The translations under genes and the position numbers were made by a program. Source: Neelides folsomi (lineage: Eukaryota > Arthropoda > Collembola > Neelipleona > Neelidae). Taken from it: a stretch of DNA of 64,000 nucleotides. Positions 22,851 to 36,200 of the stretch are shown in pieces (the first letter of the stretch is position 1; every line of letters begins with the position of its first letter). The notes beneath the pieces are model-generated. The model had not been told where the DNA came from, did no database searches, and saw only the letters and a program-made list of their open reading frames with translations. The stretch covers positions 1-64,000 of the forward strand of contig JAQGBZ010000096.1 in the NCBI GenBank assembly GCA_034687125.1, in the 5' to 3' direction.

Positions 22851-25800
22851 CTTGAGCAAAAAGTTGCTCCGTTGTTCCCATCCCTCAGTTAACAGTCAGC
22901 TCGGACGGAACGGAGTAACAAGACTTTGATTCTACTACTATTTTTAAGGTAACTACAATCAACCAATTCCCAATTAAACTTATCTTGCTTTACTCCTTCG
23001 AGAGCCTCCTGGAACATAAGACACTCAAGAGTCCATTTATTTGAATAACGATTTAGTAATTCGAATTCGAAGGACGAACTTCATTTGCTCACTCGATTTT
23101 TTTCATCATCTTCCATTTATTCTCCTTCTCTGTTTGATGATGTGAGCCTGAGGGCGAAAAGGGTGTACGTTAAGGAAAATAATTATTATCCTTCCCTCCT
23201 CCTGCCTTGAGCACTTAACTCTTTTGCCCTTCATCGTCCCACATCGGCCCTTTCCTCGCCCTCGCCTGTTCCTTCGTCCTCGACGTCGATGCATGGAGAG
23301 AGAGAGAGAGACTAAAACCTCGTCCTACTCTGCTCAAGGAGTTGGAGCTGGGACGAGGACGGAGATTCTATTCTTCTCATTTATCTCTATCTCAATATAA
23401 ATATAATATTAAAAGGGCAGAGGACAAAGGAGCACCAGCACTTTTCTCTAAAGCAGGTTCAACCAATTCTCCTTTTATCCTTCAAGGAAAGGAAAACCGA
23501 TACGTTTTTCCTAAGGTTCGACGGCCCCTTCGTTTCGCCCGCATTTCACTCTGGGATATATAGGGAGATTTATTTAAGTGGAGTAAGTAGACCCTTGAAG
23601 AAAGAGGATTACTCGATATATCCCGATGATGAATAGGAAAAAGGTTTTGTAAAGAAATCCAAACACATGGTCCATCGTTTAGAATTTCCTTTCGAGTATA
23701 ATGAACTTCGCATCGGGGACCGTTTTTGTGGGTCTGAGGAAATCAGAAGAGTAGGGCGAGAGCCTTTTTCCTTCAACGATGCTGCTGCAGTTATTGGGAA
23801 GGGGAAAAGCTGATTTTGAGTTCATGAGTTCACAAACTCAATTTTCGATCCGATATCATTTAACAGATTCTCTCCTATAAAATATAATGAGATAGGTAAG
23901 GTAGGAAATAGATAATGGACTCATCCAAACCCTCCCTTTCTCCTCTCACCCTCATCATAACTTTAACCAGCTACAAAAGGACACTCAAGGAGCTTTGAGA
24001 AGAACAAAGGACTCTACGAAGGAAGTCTCGTTAGACTCCATTTTTAATTTCCCTTCTTTACAATAAATTATCTAGGGTCTTTCACTTCGAGATTAATTAT
24101 TTATCCCCTTTATAATACCTGAAATCGATCCCAATTTTTATTTTCCCGAACTGAACAAAGAAATTGCATTTCCCTTTGAGGCTGCCGTTTTTATATTTTT
24201 TACCACGATTTAAAATTATTTAAAATTACCAATTATTTATTGGTATAATGATAAAGTGACTCATAATTACGACTAATAATAGCTATAAGTTATAAACTCA
24301 TAATAATATTTTAATTATTGGTTATAGGACTTTTTATAATTTGGCCAAGCTTTGTATGAGCTCTTATTTTTTTATATACTTTTTCTTTATTATCAAATAT
24401 TTATAGAGTTACAAATAGTTATGAAAATAGTTTATCATTAATTTAGGTTTAAAATTTGAGTTTTCGGTCACCACTTCCTCAGTTGTGCGACGTCCATTGT
24501 TCGCCAATCCATCCACGATGCACATGGTTAGAGTGTGTAATAATTATGCGCAAATGATGATTCAAAATATAAGTTGATTTATTCTCCCTCGGTTCTCTGA
24601 AAAGCCGTGGAATTGATAAATATTAACTATAATGAAGGTGAATGGTGAAACAGATATTTTCTCTTGTGTGAGTATTGATAAGGATTGAATTAATGGTGTT
24701 GGGGATGATATCATTCCATATTTGTGGTTTGCTCTGTCTCCCACTACTAATAGAGTATGTTGATCAACACGTATGCATGGGAGTATTTTAATGTCGAATG
24801 TAAAGTTAAATGATTTCGGAAGGCGTCGACTCCCCAATCGATGGAAAGGAGGTGTGTTGAGTCAATCAACTCACCTGAGGAATGGGAGAGTACAAGACTT
24901 GGAGGGGAGTAATGTTGTGGATGTGACCCATGTGGGTCAACCCTTCCTCCGGGCCCACACGAACCCACCTCACAACATTCACCTCATCCAAAACTCCCAC
25001 ACGGCCAAGACACAAAGGAGAGAAAATATGAGAAATCCCTTCATCGAACCTCCATCCATATTATAAATGTATATACATTTATGTATATATCTGTACATTT
25101 GGAGAGAGATGAGGAGAAGATGAAGGATTGATCGGAAACTCTTACATTTTCCAAAATGTTTTCTAGAGACTCACACTCTTGTCAGAGAGAGGATGAAAGT
25201 ACTATGAAATCCTTATTTGTACATGCCCTCTTGCACACATGTCCCTTCCCATTTAAAAAGGATTGTTTAAGTATATTAAAAATTATGAGTTTCACCCATT
25301 GTTTCTTTGTTCTTCTTCTCTTACACTCATATATAATATACTCTATATATTCGAAACATTCGAAAGGAATGAGTTCACTCGTTCATCTCATTACCATGCT
25401 CTCTATTTATTTTTATTATTATTATACCGTCTTTGTTAATGGTAGTTTAATTTTTAAATTGAACTGGATTCAGTTAACTTTGGAAATGTTGCTTTTTTTC
25501 GATTGAGGCCGAAAGCTCTCTTTTGTCAGTTTAAAAATTGATGAGGTGAGTTGCAAAGTGGTGAGATTTTAAATTTTAAAATCCCAATTTCGCAAATGAA
25601 AAACATAAATGATAGTAAGTAGATAGAGAGAGAGGGGAATGATGTGAATGCTGTTTCATCTCCTTTAGTACTTTTAAAACTTGTAATGGCCTTTCAATCC
25701 TTTGACAAATCCTCTTTGAACTCATTTGAGGTCGAGTGTTTCGAATTGAAGAGTTGTAGCGTGAAAAAGATTTTTGGTGTACTCGATGAATCCTTGTTTT

Positions 25801-28800
25801 TCTCCTGAAGGTTCTTTATAGGCTATTTACGACTCTCGACCATCAAACATCCATTTCTCACTCATACTTAAATTCGGCTGTTGTTATTTACTCCTTAAGA
25901 CTTTTCACACTGATGGACGGCTGAGTGAGTGCCAAACGTTCAGAAGCTTCGCATGATTCCAAAATTCCAAGTATGAGGGTGCTTAATGCTTAGCTTTTGA
26001 TATTTAACATTTTTAAACTTGACGATAAGGAAAAGTTAAACGTAGAAAATTTATCTCTCTTCGAACGTTTTAGCGTACAACCCTTTGCGACGTATTTTAA
26101 TATAATGAGAGAGGTGTATGTTTAAAAAGGGTTAAAGATTAAAGAGAGAAAGGGTTAATTGCATATATGAATACTATATATGAAAATGTTTTCCACTTTT
26201 GTTATCCTTATCTCTCTCTCTTCAATGTTGGTGGCCGTTGAAGAAGTTATTGTTTACTAAAGGTCAAATATGTGTTTGGGTCTGAGTTATTTAGAGAATG
26301 GCGGTTAATGAGTGGATCGAGGAAATTTTATTATTTCATTTCTAATAAGCTTATTTAGCTTATAGTACTTTAAAAGTTAATAGTCTTAATTTAATAGTAT
26401 AATAGGACTACTTAGAATGAGTTGTAGGAGACGAAGAATGTGTATTTAAAGTATATAAGTATTAAGTATGTGTACAAAAAGGAGATCAAAAATAACACAT
26501 ATGTAATCATAATCATACAAAGTTTCATTATCTCATTTAAACATGCACATTTTCTTCATTTCTTCATAATATTCACTTGCCTCGCCATGTGGAAAGATAA
26601 ATGGAGTTTTAATGTTTTTAAGCTCTCTTATTTCATTATATGGCCCCTTTAACTCTTTTTCTCTCTCCCTCTCGTCGTGTCAAGTACGTGATTCCATATC
26701 ATATGCAAATAAGCCCAATAAGGTTTGTTTTTCTCTATTTGAGCTGGAAAACCTACGTGAGATGTTTGAATACAAATAGTTTGAATTTTTGAATAGTTTG
26801 AACAGGGAGAGACTTGAAGTCTGTGAGTGTTTGAATTTGTTGATAGCTCTTTGAATATGATTACAGATTACATATGGTATTTTGGTATTTATGAATTTGG
26901 AATTCATTCCTGATGAGCTTTTGTAATTTTCCACGGAGAGACATTATTTTATTATTGGTAAAATAGGTAATGTGGATGCGATGCGAGATGGGTTATGGGT
27001 TGCATTGTGTTTATTAAACAAAAGAGTTGGGAATAATGAGAGAGGATTATTTGATGGTGTGACGTCAGGATGTAGGCGAAGAACAGGGATTCAGATTTCA
27101 TAGATAATTAGGGAGGATTTGAAGGTCACCAGTGTGGTTCCTCGCCTGGAGAAAAATGTAACTTTCGACGCAGTTGGAAACAAACGAACACGAATTCCCA
27201 TTTTATTTTATATATCCTCTGGCCAGTTTGGTTTCAACCGCAGGGATACGCACTGCTACCATCCAACAGTTTCCAACATCTATTAAATATTCCAACACCT
27301 TATCCCAATTGTTAAACCCTTCTTCTCCGCCGATTGATTCTTCAAGGTATATCAAGTGGAGTTTGATAGTTTTTGTAATTTTTTCTTTTAGCATAGCCAC
27401 GGCCATTGTTGAATGACTTGACTGGCTTGAATGTTGTTAGTCTCCCCATTTAGAAGCATTGTAACAAAATCCGCCTTTAGATTCAATTAAGCGGAGCGGG
27501 AGAATTGTGTAAAACCGCTTATAATTATAAAGTCTTTCACTATTTTTCGTCCCTGCCCTCCCCAAACTCCGCACTCCATCTTTTTTTCTTGTGTGTGGAG
27601 GACGTATCGTGGTGAGACGAGTGAAAACACGCGAATCTCGACGCATTTCAATTTTACCATACCTTTACCAATCGAATACCTTTTTACGTATACATATCTG
27701 AATTACCTTCTACGCTCATCTACGTCTTTGTGGTTGTACAAAGACGAGTGGCTAAAGGGGATTTCAAGTTTTGTTTATTGCAGGTATTGGCAGGTATGAT
27801 CTTGTTTCTAATACGTAGTTTTATAACTTCCTCTTGAGTCATTTATTTTGAAACTCACCTATAGTTAGTAGTTAGTAGTTAGTAGACTTATGTTAGAGGC
27901 AGAGGTTTTTAGAGTTTTAGAGGGCAAATTGAAGGAGGTTTTTAGAAATTGAAATTTTTAGTTTGAGAGTGAATTGAAGGACCTTTAGAGGTAAAAAGTG
28001 CATATTTATTAAATGATGAATAATAGTGGCAAATGTGTTTATTCAACGTTTTAATATTGAGTTAAGGAGTTAAGGAGTTTACATTTAGTTGGATTTTGGT
28101 GGGGTTTTGGAACGTATTGCAATTGTAATAGTAAGAGAGGTAAAATAGAAATTAATTGCTCATTGCCGTGCTTTCATTTTACTATTTATTTGAGTGAGTT
28201 CGAGTCTGTAACTCTCGAGGCTTCTCTCGTGGAGTGTGTGGTTTGAGAGAGATTCTTTGTAGTTTGTAGTAAATGGGAAGTTGAAGGAGGAATTTAGTAA
28301 GCCATCGTGATAGCAAGACCCAGAGGTCAAGCGGACTGAACGAGGAGAAACTTTTTATGACTATACCTTGGTGTATATTGACCGTTAAACTCTTTCAATT
28401 TCTTAATTTCCCGCTTGGTATACAATATATTAGATACGATTTATTTAGACTTTGAGGATTGAAGAGTATTGAATTTAGGTAAATTGGATCATATAAGTAA
28501 TTCGTATATTTTATTATCAAAATTGATTATTTGGAAAAAATGATCAGGGTAAAATAAGTTTGATAAATACAATGTTAGAGTTTTAACTTTAAAGACGTTA
28601 TCTTTTGATGACGTATCATGTTTTGTTGAAATTCTGTGAACTAATGCAATTTCAACATTACGTGGTTTCAATTTTAAATGACTCTTGAAGTCCGGACTCT
28701 CAATTTCAGCCGAGTGAGATGACGCAAGTGGACGTAACGATGATGTCCTTTTTCTTTTAATGGGGGGTGATTTGTAGGATTTGAGTGTCGAGTGGTGGAA

Positions 28801-28900
28801 TAATAGTGTTATAAATTAGAATAACGAGAGGTTGAAGAATATTAGAATTTTAATGAAATGTTATATTTAAAAATAAATTTATTCTTTTTTCTTGTTCCAG
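22851..28900 (+). other. Putative BTG 5' noncoding exon and long first intron
   Basis: A GC-richer patch at about 22640-22950 ends in TTTTTAAG|GTAACT (donor at 22949), and the next convincing acceptor before the BTG coding exon is TTCTTGTTCCAG at 28900. This suggests a noncoding first exon ending at 22948 and a 5.95-kb intron. The interval includes a perfect CRE palindrome (TGACGTCA, 27060-27067), a GA repeat (23295-23311), and no coding exon I can support. This is an inference from splice motifs only. Confidence 0.35.
27060..27067. promoter_or_regulatory. Perfect cAMP-response element (TGACGTCA)
   Basis: The palindrome TGACGTCA is the optimal CREB/ATF site. Related sites follow toward the BTG start: TGACGTAT at 28609-28616, TGACGCAA at 28720-28727, and GACGTCAT plus TTACGTGA at 29944-29958. 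Vertebrate BTG2 is an immediate-early, cAMP-inducible gene, so control of BTG by CREB/ATF is plausible here but not shown. Confidence 0.35.
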
Positions 28901-29059
28901 GTTCCTCTGGGAGTTTTTCATTGTTGTCGGAGAGTTTGTTCCGTCTCTCTCTTTGTGATCCACATCGCCGTCGTATTTAATTTCTCACGTGGAAGTTGAT
29001 CTCCTGGTGTGTGTGGGAAAAGAAGTTTCCCAGTTTGTTCTCCCACTTTCCCTGCTTCC

Positions 29060-29185
29060 ATGTCCGGGCAGAGGAAGGCGGCTACTATTCATTACAACTC
29101 AGAGAAAAAACGAGACGAAGAGTGTGTGTGGAGTGGGAAATCGAGGAATCGAAGGACTTCTTCCAAGAGCAAGTACAAGTCATGA
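29060..29185 (+). other. 41-codon upstream ORF ending on the BTG start codon
   Basis: ATG 29060 (MSGQRKAAT...) reads 41 codons to a TGA at 29183-29185 that overlaps the BTG ATG (29182-29184) as ATGA. It lies wholly in the inferred 5' leader exon (28901 onward). The peptide is basic and Ser/Lys-rich with no known motif. Such a uORF would normally reduce main-frame translation or permit reinitiation. Confidence 0.5.
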
Positions 29186-29560
29186 AAGACGAAGTGACGG
29201 TGGCGGTGAGGTTCCTCTCCCGCCTTGTCGAGAAACACTCGTCAGTGTCAGGGATTGATGCAGAACAATTGGAGGCTTTCCGAAACAACCTCACGGATCT
29301 CCTTTTATCCCGATTTAAAGACCATTGGTTTCCTGAGAAGCCATCCAAGGGCCAAGGTTACCGCTGCATCCGTCTGAACGAGATCGACAAGAAGGAGAAG
29401 AGCATCGCTCAAGCCGCCGCGGCATCAGGGCTTTCTTATGAACAGCTCCGCCTCCCGCCTGAACTCACTATTTGGGTGGACCCTAAAGAAGTTGCTTGCA
29501 GGTAATATACATCGACACTTTCTATTTATCATTATCAATTCTCTTCTCACTACTACTACT

Positions 29561-29594
<34 letters not shown>

Positions 29595-32500
29595 AATGGA
29601 GAGGATTGTAAGAGTGTAGCCATTGCCATTGTAATTGTAATTGTAAAGAGAGACGTCGCAGACCAATAAGCTGGTTGATGAGAGAAAACAATATGTTATA
29701 GTTCATTCACGGTGAATTTGCGCTCGAGTTATAGGATAGCCCCTGCATCTGCATCATTTAAATTTTGTTACCAACTAAACGAGAATTTTTATTAATGCAC
29801 ATGATGGGCCTATGTATAACTCAAGCGCAAATTCACCGTGAATGAACTATAGTCAAATGGTCTTTGTTGGTTTGTTCAATAATATAAACTCTCTCCGGTA
29901 ACTCTCCACTTTTTTAATTGTGGATTTAATGTCATTTATAATGGACGTCATTACGTGAACTCTCTTTCGTAATTTATTGGATGTTGGAGAGTTCTTCTTT
30001 TTTTCTAATCAGACGACTGACGACGTCTTTTAGATTGAGATAAAAAAATATAAAATGGAACGAGTTTAGATGGGAAATCCAATTCATTTCCGTCCATCTT
30101 TTTCTTACTTTGTAACGATTAAGAAGCTAAACTCGTTTTGTGGTTGTTATTGTATAGATTTGGAGAGCACCAAGGGTCTTTCTGCACTTTGGCGTCATTT
30201 AAGAACGGAACCGGAGAAATATTCCTGGATCAAGTGAATCTCGATGAGATTAACAAGAAGAATATCGAGTTGAAGGAGAAGGTAAAGATTTCCTTCTTCC
30301 TCTTTGATCAATTTATTCAGGTGGTGTGGTGTGTGGGTCTTTATTGCGTTTCATTAATTTGTGAATCGACTCACAAGGTCAAGTTATTACATTAAGGCAA
30401 TAGGATGATTTACCTTATTTTCCACTTTATTTATGAGGAAGCCTTTTCCTTATTTATCATCACTTCCACGAGTTGAATTGTGAACAGACGTTCATAGGAA
30501 ATAATAATAATAGGAATGAGTCATGGATGAATATATATAATAGTTTGGTAAAAATCATGGATGGTAATTGAGACTCTTTTTATACCATTTCCTATTCTTT
30601 TATTATGACGAAGAAGGAACGTGAGGGTACGTGTACTGAGCAAGGATGAAATTGAGCCGATGTGGCTGATGAGAATCAATTGAAGTTAATAATAGTAACT
30701 TCGTATGGGCTAAGTTGATCAATTTAATGGGGTTCCCCCCACCCCCACTCTTTGGTTCAAATTTGTTTATTAAGTAGATTAGATAGGGATTATTATTCCA
30801 AACAGGCTCTTTAAAAAATTTGCAAATACTTGCATACTACATTCCTATTTTCCTATCCTATCCTACCTTATTTACTTATTTACTTTAATGAAACCAATGC
30901 TGGTTTTGCGTTTTTGTAAATCACACTACAATAGATTTTTTTATCATTTTATATATGATGAACTCATTTGCTCTCTCTCTCTCTGCCTCTCTCTTCAAAT
31001 GTTAGTGAGATTGGATTGGTCGTATTAATATTAAAGTGAAGGGATGCATGGGAATGATACCATTTTGCTCATCAATTACCCCCAGAGGGACTCAATTGGG
31101 TTTGGGTGGGTCGGGTGGGGTTTAGAGAAAGAGGGATGAAAAAAGGGGCTTATGTGGATAAGTGGAATGACTGAACTACTCTCAAATTGTGTCCAATGAG
31201 GAGAAGGTTGATTTTGTTTAGAATTACGATGATATTATGTATAATATACATGTAGTCTTGTAAAAGAGTTGAGTTCATTCCTTTTGTGTAGTCGTCGTTG
31301 AGATCTTGTTTTTGGAAGTGTGCTACGCTGACGAGGGCCGACGACGCTGCTTTTATGATTCTTCTCTTCCATGGGTTGTATTAGATTGTGTGGAGTGAGA
31401 GGAGTGAAGGAGGTCGGGGTGGGAAACTGGGACGCATCCTTCCTCCCACAATCCCTATCGTGAGAGGCCAATGACCAAAGTGTTGCATAATATGAGTACA
31501 ATTACTCCACATTTACAATTACACTAAAGAAGTCGGCTCTAGGTATATATAGTCTATATTAGGCTTTAGGGATGTATTGAAAGAGAAGGACTCATTTAAA
31601 TATTTGGTTTACAATCCTCGTTTACTTTAAATACATTCTATGAAACTCTGTATATTTTAGATGTAGATTTTGTATTTTTGTATTTGGTCGTGTGTATTAT
31701 CATGGTATTTGAAAAGCCCTGGTTCTTTTTCAACCTTTTTCATATACGTATTTGGACGTATTATTTGTATTTGTATATGGAGATGAGAGACAGAGTGATT
31801 GATATCTCTCTCTTTTTTTTGAGTCCAAAGGATCCACCATGTGTGTACTTTTTTATTTATCAATTTTTCTTTTGTACTGCTGGTGGTGCTCTCAACTTGT
31901 TTTGTCATAATAAATATTGGCTCGTTGGATTAGCAAGTTGCGGAGGCTATTGGAGAGACGTCCTCATTTTTCCTCAACGCCTCACTACTAACTAAGTCGA
32001 CAATTGATTAAATGTTCCAATTGAGCTATGTTATGAGAACATGATGATGAGAATAGGGACTTTAATTGAGGTGGTAGAGTGAGGTTTTATTATATGAGGG
32101 ACAGATGGAAAGGATTTTCTTTTCCTTGTATAGGAGCCAAAAATGATTTTTAAATATTTAATTTGTCTGTAATTTGTAAAGAACTCGGGGAATTTGAAGG
32201 ATTTGATCAAATTGTTCAATTTTTATCGTTACTAACTTACTACATACATATATAATATTTATATATTAGTTCTTATAGTTGTATTGTTTAGGAATTGAAG
32301 GAATAATTTAATCGAGATTGATGAGAGGCCATGGAGGCTGATGAGCCCATAGTTAGTACAGTTTGTTGTAGAATTGAGTATAGTTGGGGAAATAAATCCT
32401 TGAGTGGAGGTAAATTATTCAAGAGTTAATGGTAAAGGGTTGGAGGTGAAATGAGTATTGGCAGGAAAGTGTGTTTGTAAAAGGAGGTTTGAGGACCACG

Positions 32501-33237
32501 ACGACTACTTTCCACATTACATTATGACGTGAGAGAATTGCAATTACCTCGATCCCCTTCACGCTCCACACACGTCGAAGGAAACATTTTTTTGTGGGGT
32601 GATAAGCGGCCATTTTTAATTTAATTATCTCTTAATTAATTGCGATCATCTCTTGTGGGTCAAGTAGGGCCTGGAAGATGGAGAGCTTGTAGGAATGTTT
32701 TAACATGTGGATCATTATGATCATTAATTTAATAATGAATTTTTAATGGAGATAACTATTATATATTTTTAACAGATTCTCTAACCATTTTAATTTAAAT
32801 GATTTTTAATAGAGATTCTCTAACCATTTTATTTTATTTGATAGGTAACGGCTGAGATGAACACGCGTAAAAATGGACGCCGTGGGTTCTTGGCCCCGTC
32901 CCCCGGAGGATTCAAAGGTGGACGGAGTTATTCGAACAACGGGTTCAACGGTGGACCTCATGGAGGTCACGGGCACCTTCAGCACACTCCGTCTCCCGCA
33001 GCCGTCTCGTGGTACAACTCGGTGAATAATAGTTCTAGCATGGATAATATGTTCTCGACCTCTCCGCCGTCCCAGTACATGTTCCCGTTGGCGAAATTTT
33101 CTCCGCCGAAGTATGGGTACGAGATGAGGTCATCGAAGTGGTCATCGCCACAGCCGCACTTTCCCCCTCCTGCAACAAGCAAAGGAGACAAGTACCACTG
33201 GTTCAACAGCTCCAACAAATCCACCATCAAGGCTTAA
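29182..33237 (+). CDS. BTG: BTG/Tob family antiproliferative protein
   Basis: Three coding exons: 29182-29501, 30158-30281, 32845-33237, giving 278 aa. BTG/Tob proteins bind the CAF1 deadenylase of CCR4-NOT and promote mRNA deadenylation, restraining proliferation. The BTG domain fills residues 1-115 and has HWFPEKPSKGQGYRCIR (box A region), RLPPELTIWVDPKEV (box B region) and the start MKDEVTVAVRFLSRLVEK. Box A (GYRCIRLN) resembles BTG1/2/3 rather than TOB. The C-terminal half, coded by exon 3, is low-complexity (Gly/Ser/Pro/His/Asn) and ends KYHWFNSSNKSTIKA; I see no PAM2 motif. ATG 29182 is the first ATG in this frame after the inferred 5' acceptor at 28900. Introns of 656 bp and 2.6 kb contrast with the short introns of other genes here. 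The 5' leader carries a uORF and CRE-like sites. Confidence 0.9.
29563..29592. repeat. (AT)n microsatellite
   Basis: About 15 uninterrupted AT dinucleotides in BTG coding intron 1. Confidence 0.95.
29697..29851. mobile_element. Fold-back element / MITE-like inverted repeat
   Basis: Arms 29697-29733 and 29815-29851 are 37 bp long and complementary with one mismatch; weaker complementarity continues inward to about 29752 and 29795, leaving a loop of roughly 40 bases. The ends read TATAGTTCATTCAC...GTGAATGAACTATA, so TA flanks fit a Tc1/mariner-type target duplication. It sits in BTG coding intron 1. No coding capacity. Alternatives are a hairpin RNA precursor or a local inversion-duplication. 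Confidence 0.6.
30282..32844. other. Second coding intron of BTG
   Basis: A 2.56-kb intron with T-rich and CT-repeat patches (30971-30984). Several open frames on both strands have no motif or splice partner. No gene is supported inside it. Confidence 0.5.
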
Positions 33238-36200
33238 TTAAACCTCTCCCAACAACATAATTTTTATTAAACCGTATATAAATGAAATATTTGAAGAATT
33301 AACCTGCTCTACATCATTATTGATTCGAATGTGAAGTCCGCCGATGCACAGAGTGAATATATTATATATTACACCACTCACACAACATTTAAAAACATAT
33401 TAAAACTTAACTATTATTATTAATAATATTATTATGATTATAATTTAATTAAAATTAATTGACACGATTTAAGGTAATTATTATAATTAAGTAGGTGTTT
33501 AAAAATAAGAGAAGAGGAGAATGTGAAGAGTATTGTTGTAATTTCTCCTTTAAATGAACATTGTTGTAAGCCCATGAAGAACATCTTCCAGTCCGCATTG
33601 CTTTTTTCCCTTTTATTTTCCTCTCCCGGGATCGCCGTCGTTTCTCGTTGTCTGCAAAGACATTTTTAATTATAGGCCTCAGTTACCGACATTTATCTAT
33701 ATTGAAATTGTCTCTAATCAGAGAATTTTTAAATACACTACTACTACTACTATTACAACTATACTATAATTATATATTTTTTGGGGAAGGCATTTCGGGT
33801 CAACTTGGAGAAACTGAGAGAGAACCAAAACGGAGAAACCTGAGAGTTTTAAAAATAATTGATTACAAGGGTCTCGTGTACAATTTAATGAGAAGAACGA
33901 GGAATTATTTAATGTGTTTTTTTCTGAATATTATGCGTAATTTTAAGCTTATTTAAACGCCCACGACTGAATTCCTTGAACCAAATAGGACCCTGGGAAT
34001 TATTTACATTACTTGAGTTTAATTAATCTCTTGATTGCAACGTTGAGGATTTTTTAACCCGGTGTTTAAATAATTCTTTAAATCCTCCTACGCCCCCTTT
34101 TACCGGACTTAAATGTTTACTTTTGAACATTTTTATATTATTTAACGTCACGTTTTTTGTTATCATTTTGCCTTTAGTCTCCTCGCATTTATTTTGAAGA
34201 ATGGAAAGAACGTGAATTTGTTTTTTATTAAAAATTATTTAATCATATAACTTTATTATATATGACATCTTACCCGCCGTAATTTATATATATATTAAAG
34301 ATTTATATTTATTAGGACTAGCCTTTTTGTTTTTATTGTTAAGTACATGTGTAATTTTATAGGAAAGTTTGAGACGAAGTCGAAGCCAAAAAGACCAGCT
34401 GTGATGAGTCAAAGTTCAACTCACGTGCATTATTATTATATTTAATTAATTACTATCATTTAATGATTTTTTATATTTCTTTATTTTCTATTTAATGTAA
34501 TTGACACACTCGGGGTTTTTCATTTCAAGTCTTTTAATATTTAGGTTGATAATAAATAATAATTTAGCGTGTTATTTGGATGAGTATTGGTAAGCTGAAG
34601 GCGAGAGAACCTTTGTACCTTTTTAAATATTTCTTACTTTTTAGCGATCAACATCATCAATTTAATTGTGATTTGAGTTGAACGTCCCTGTGTTCTTTGT
34701 CCTTAATCTCATTTGAACTTTAATTAGGTTTCATTTTGAATGCGAGGCTTTATTTTAATCATTAATTAGTTATTTATAAATATATCTCATTTTCCTTAAA
34801 TCAAGTCATTTTTTTGTTTAAATTAATTGTATTTGGAAAATTACTCTAACTAAATAGTTTTACCTACACAAGTATTTAAAAAATCCTTTTCTTCAATCTC
34901 TCGCCTTTGGTTTAGAGAAAGTCAATTTAACTGTAGGAGTTACAAGTTAATTAATTTTAGGTTTAAGGTTCATTTTTACAAGTCTTAAGATTTAATGGAG
35001 TTTTAAGGTTCGAAGGTGTAGCCATAATGTCTTTCTCAGAGCATCGTTAAAATATCTAGTTTAAATAGCTTAAATTAGGGGGTTGAATCGAATCGAAGGG
35101 AAAATTAAATGTAAGGGAATGAATTTAAAATGTACATATACTTTAAATTAGATCGTATTAAAAATAGTTAAATATAGGGGGCGGGGGGGAGGGGAACTCA
35201 TAAGGATTTTAGGGAATACAAAAATCGGCGTCACGCAAAAAGAGTTTAAACCTACAAATGTGTAATATTTAATTAATAAACTCGTAATATCACACCTGGC
35301 TCTAGTCGAGGAAGGAACAATCACAATTATCAAATTACATTATTTACAATGGGGGGGACGACGAAACCTTTTACAATTTCTCAACACTGGGAGTACAAAA
35401 AAAGAATAAAACAGAGCGAGTGTTGTCGGTGTATGTTGTTGTTGTTGTTGTTCTCCGGAGGTTTGCGGTTTTCTCTCTCAAGTTTCTTCATGTTTAAATC
35501 CCCGGGTTTTGCTTCTCCCTAATTGTGATATATTACTTACATTTAAATATGTAGATTTTAGATAATATGAAAAGTATATATTAAAACAATCCACCTGGTT
35601 CAATGAGACTGCCTATGAATAATATACTCATGGTAGAGGGTTTTATTACATAATTATTATTATAACGAAGATATCAAAACAAATTGTCAATTAGATTCTT
35701 TTTCCTCTTTTTATTACTTTTTCTCTTCAAACGAAGGATGCAAAATGGCGATGTCGGGAGTTGGGATCCAATTAGGGTGAAGTAGGATTAATTACATTTT
35801 ACGTTTAATTTAAATATATGAATATATTAATGCAAAGGAATGATGAGTTAAATATTATAAAATGATGAGTTAAATTTTTTCTTTTGAGCTTTAGTTGATT
35901 ATTATTTTTTTCCTCCTGTTTAATTGTTTTTTAAATACAATTAAGTATACTACAATTGTACACTTTTGAGTTCAATTCTCTTTTTACAAATTTTAAAGAA
36001 GTTGAATTTACCCAGTTTGACAAACTAAAGAATTTTTCCCTTCTCAGGTTTTCTTTTATTTTGTGTATTTTAATTTTAATTAAGGAATGGGTTTGAAATT
36101 GATGCATTTGACTGGATGTTTTGTTTTTATAAATTTTATTATTCTAGTTTTAGTTAAATAACCTGTTGGATTAATTTTACAAAAATTTACGAAATTAATT

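Noticed and set aside
29085-29348. Minus-strand frame opposite BTG exon 1
   Set aside because: Antisense shadow of the BTG domain.
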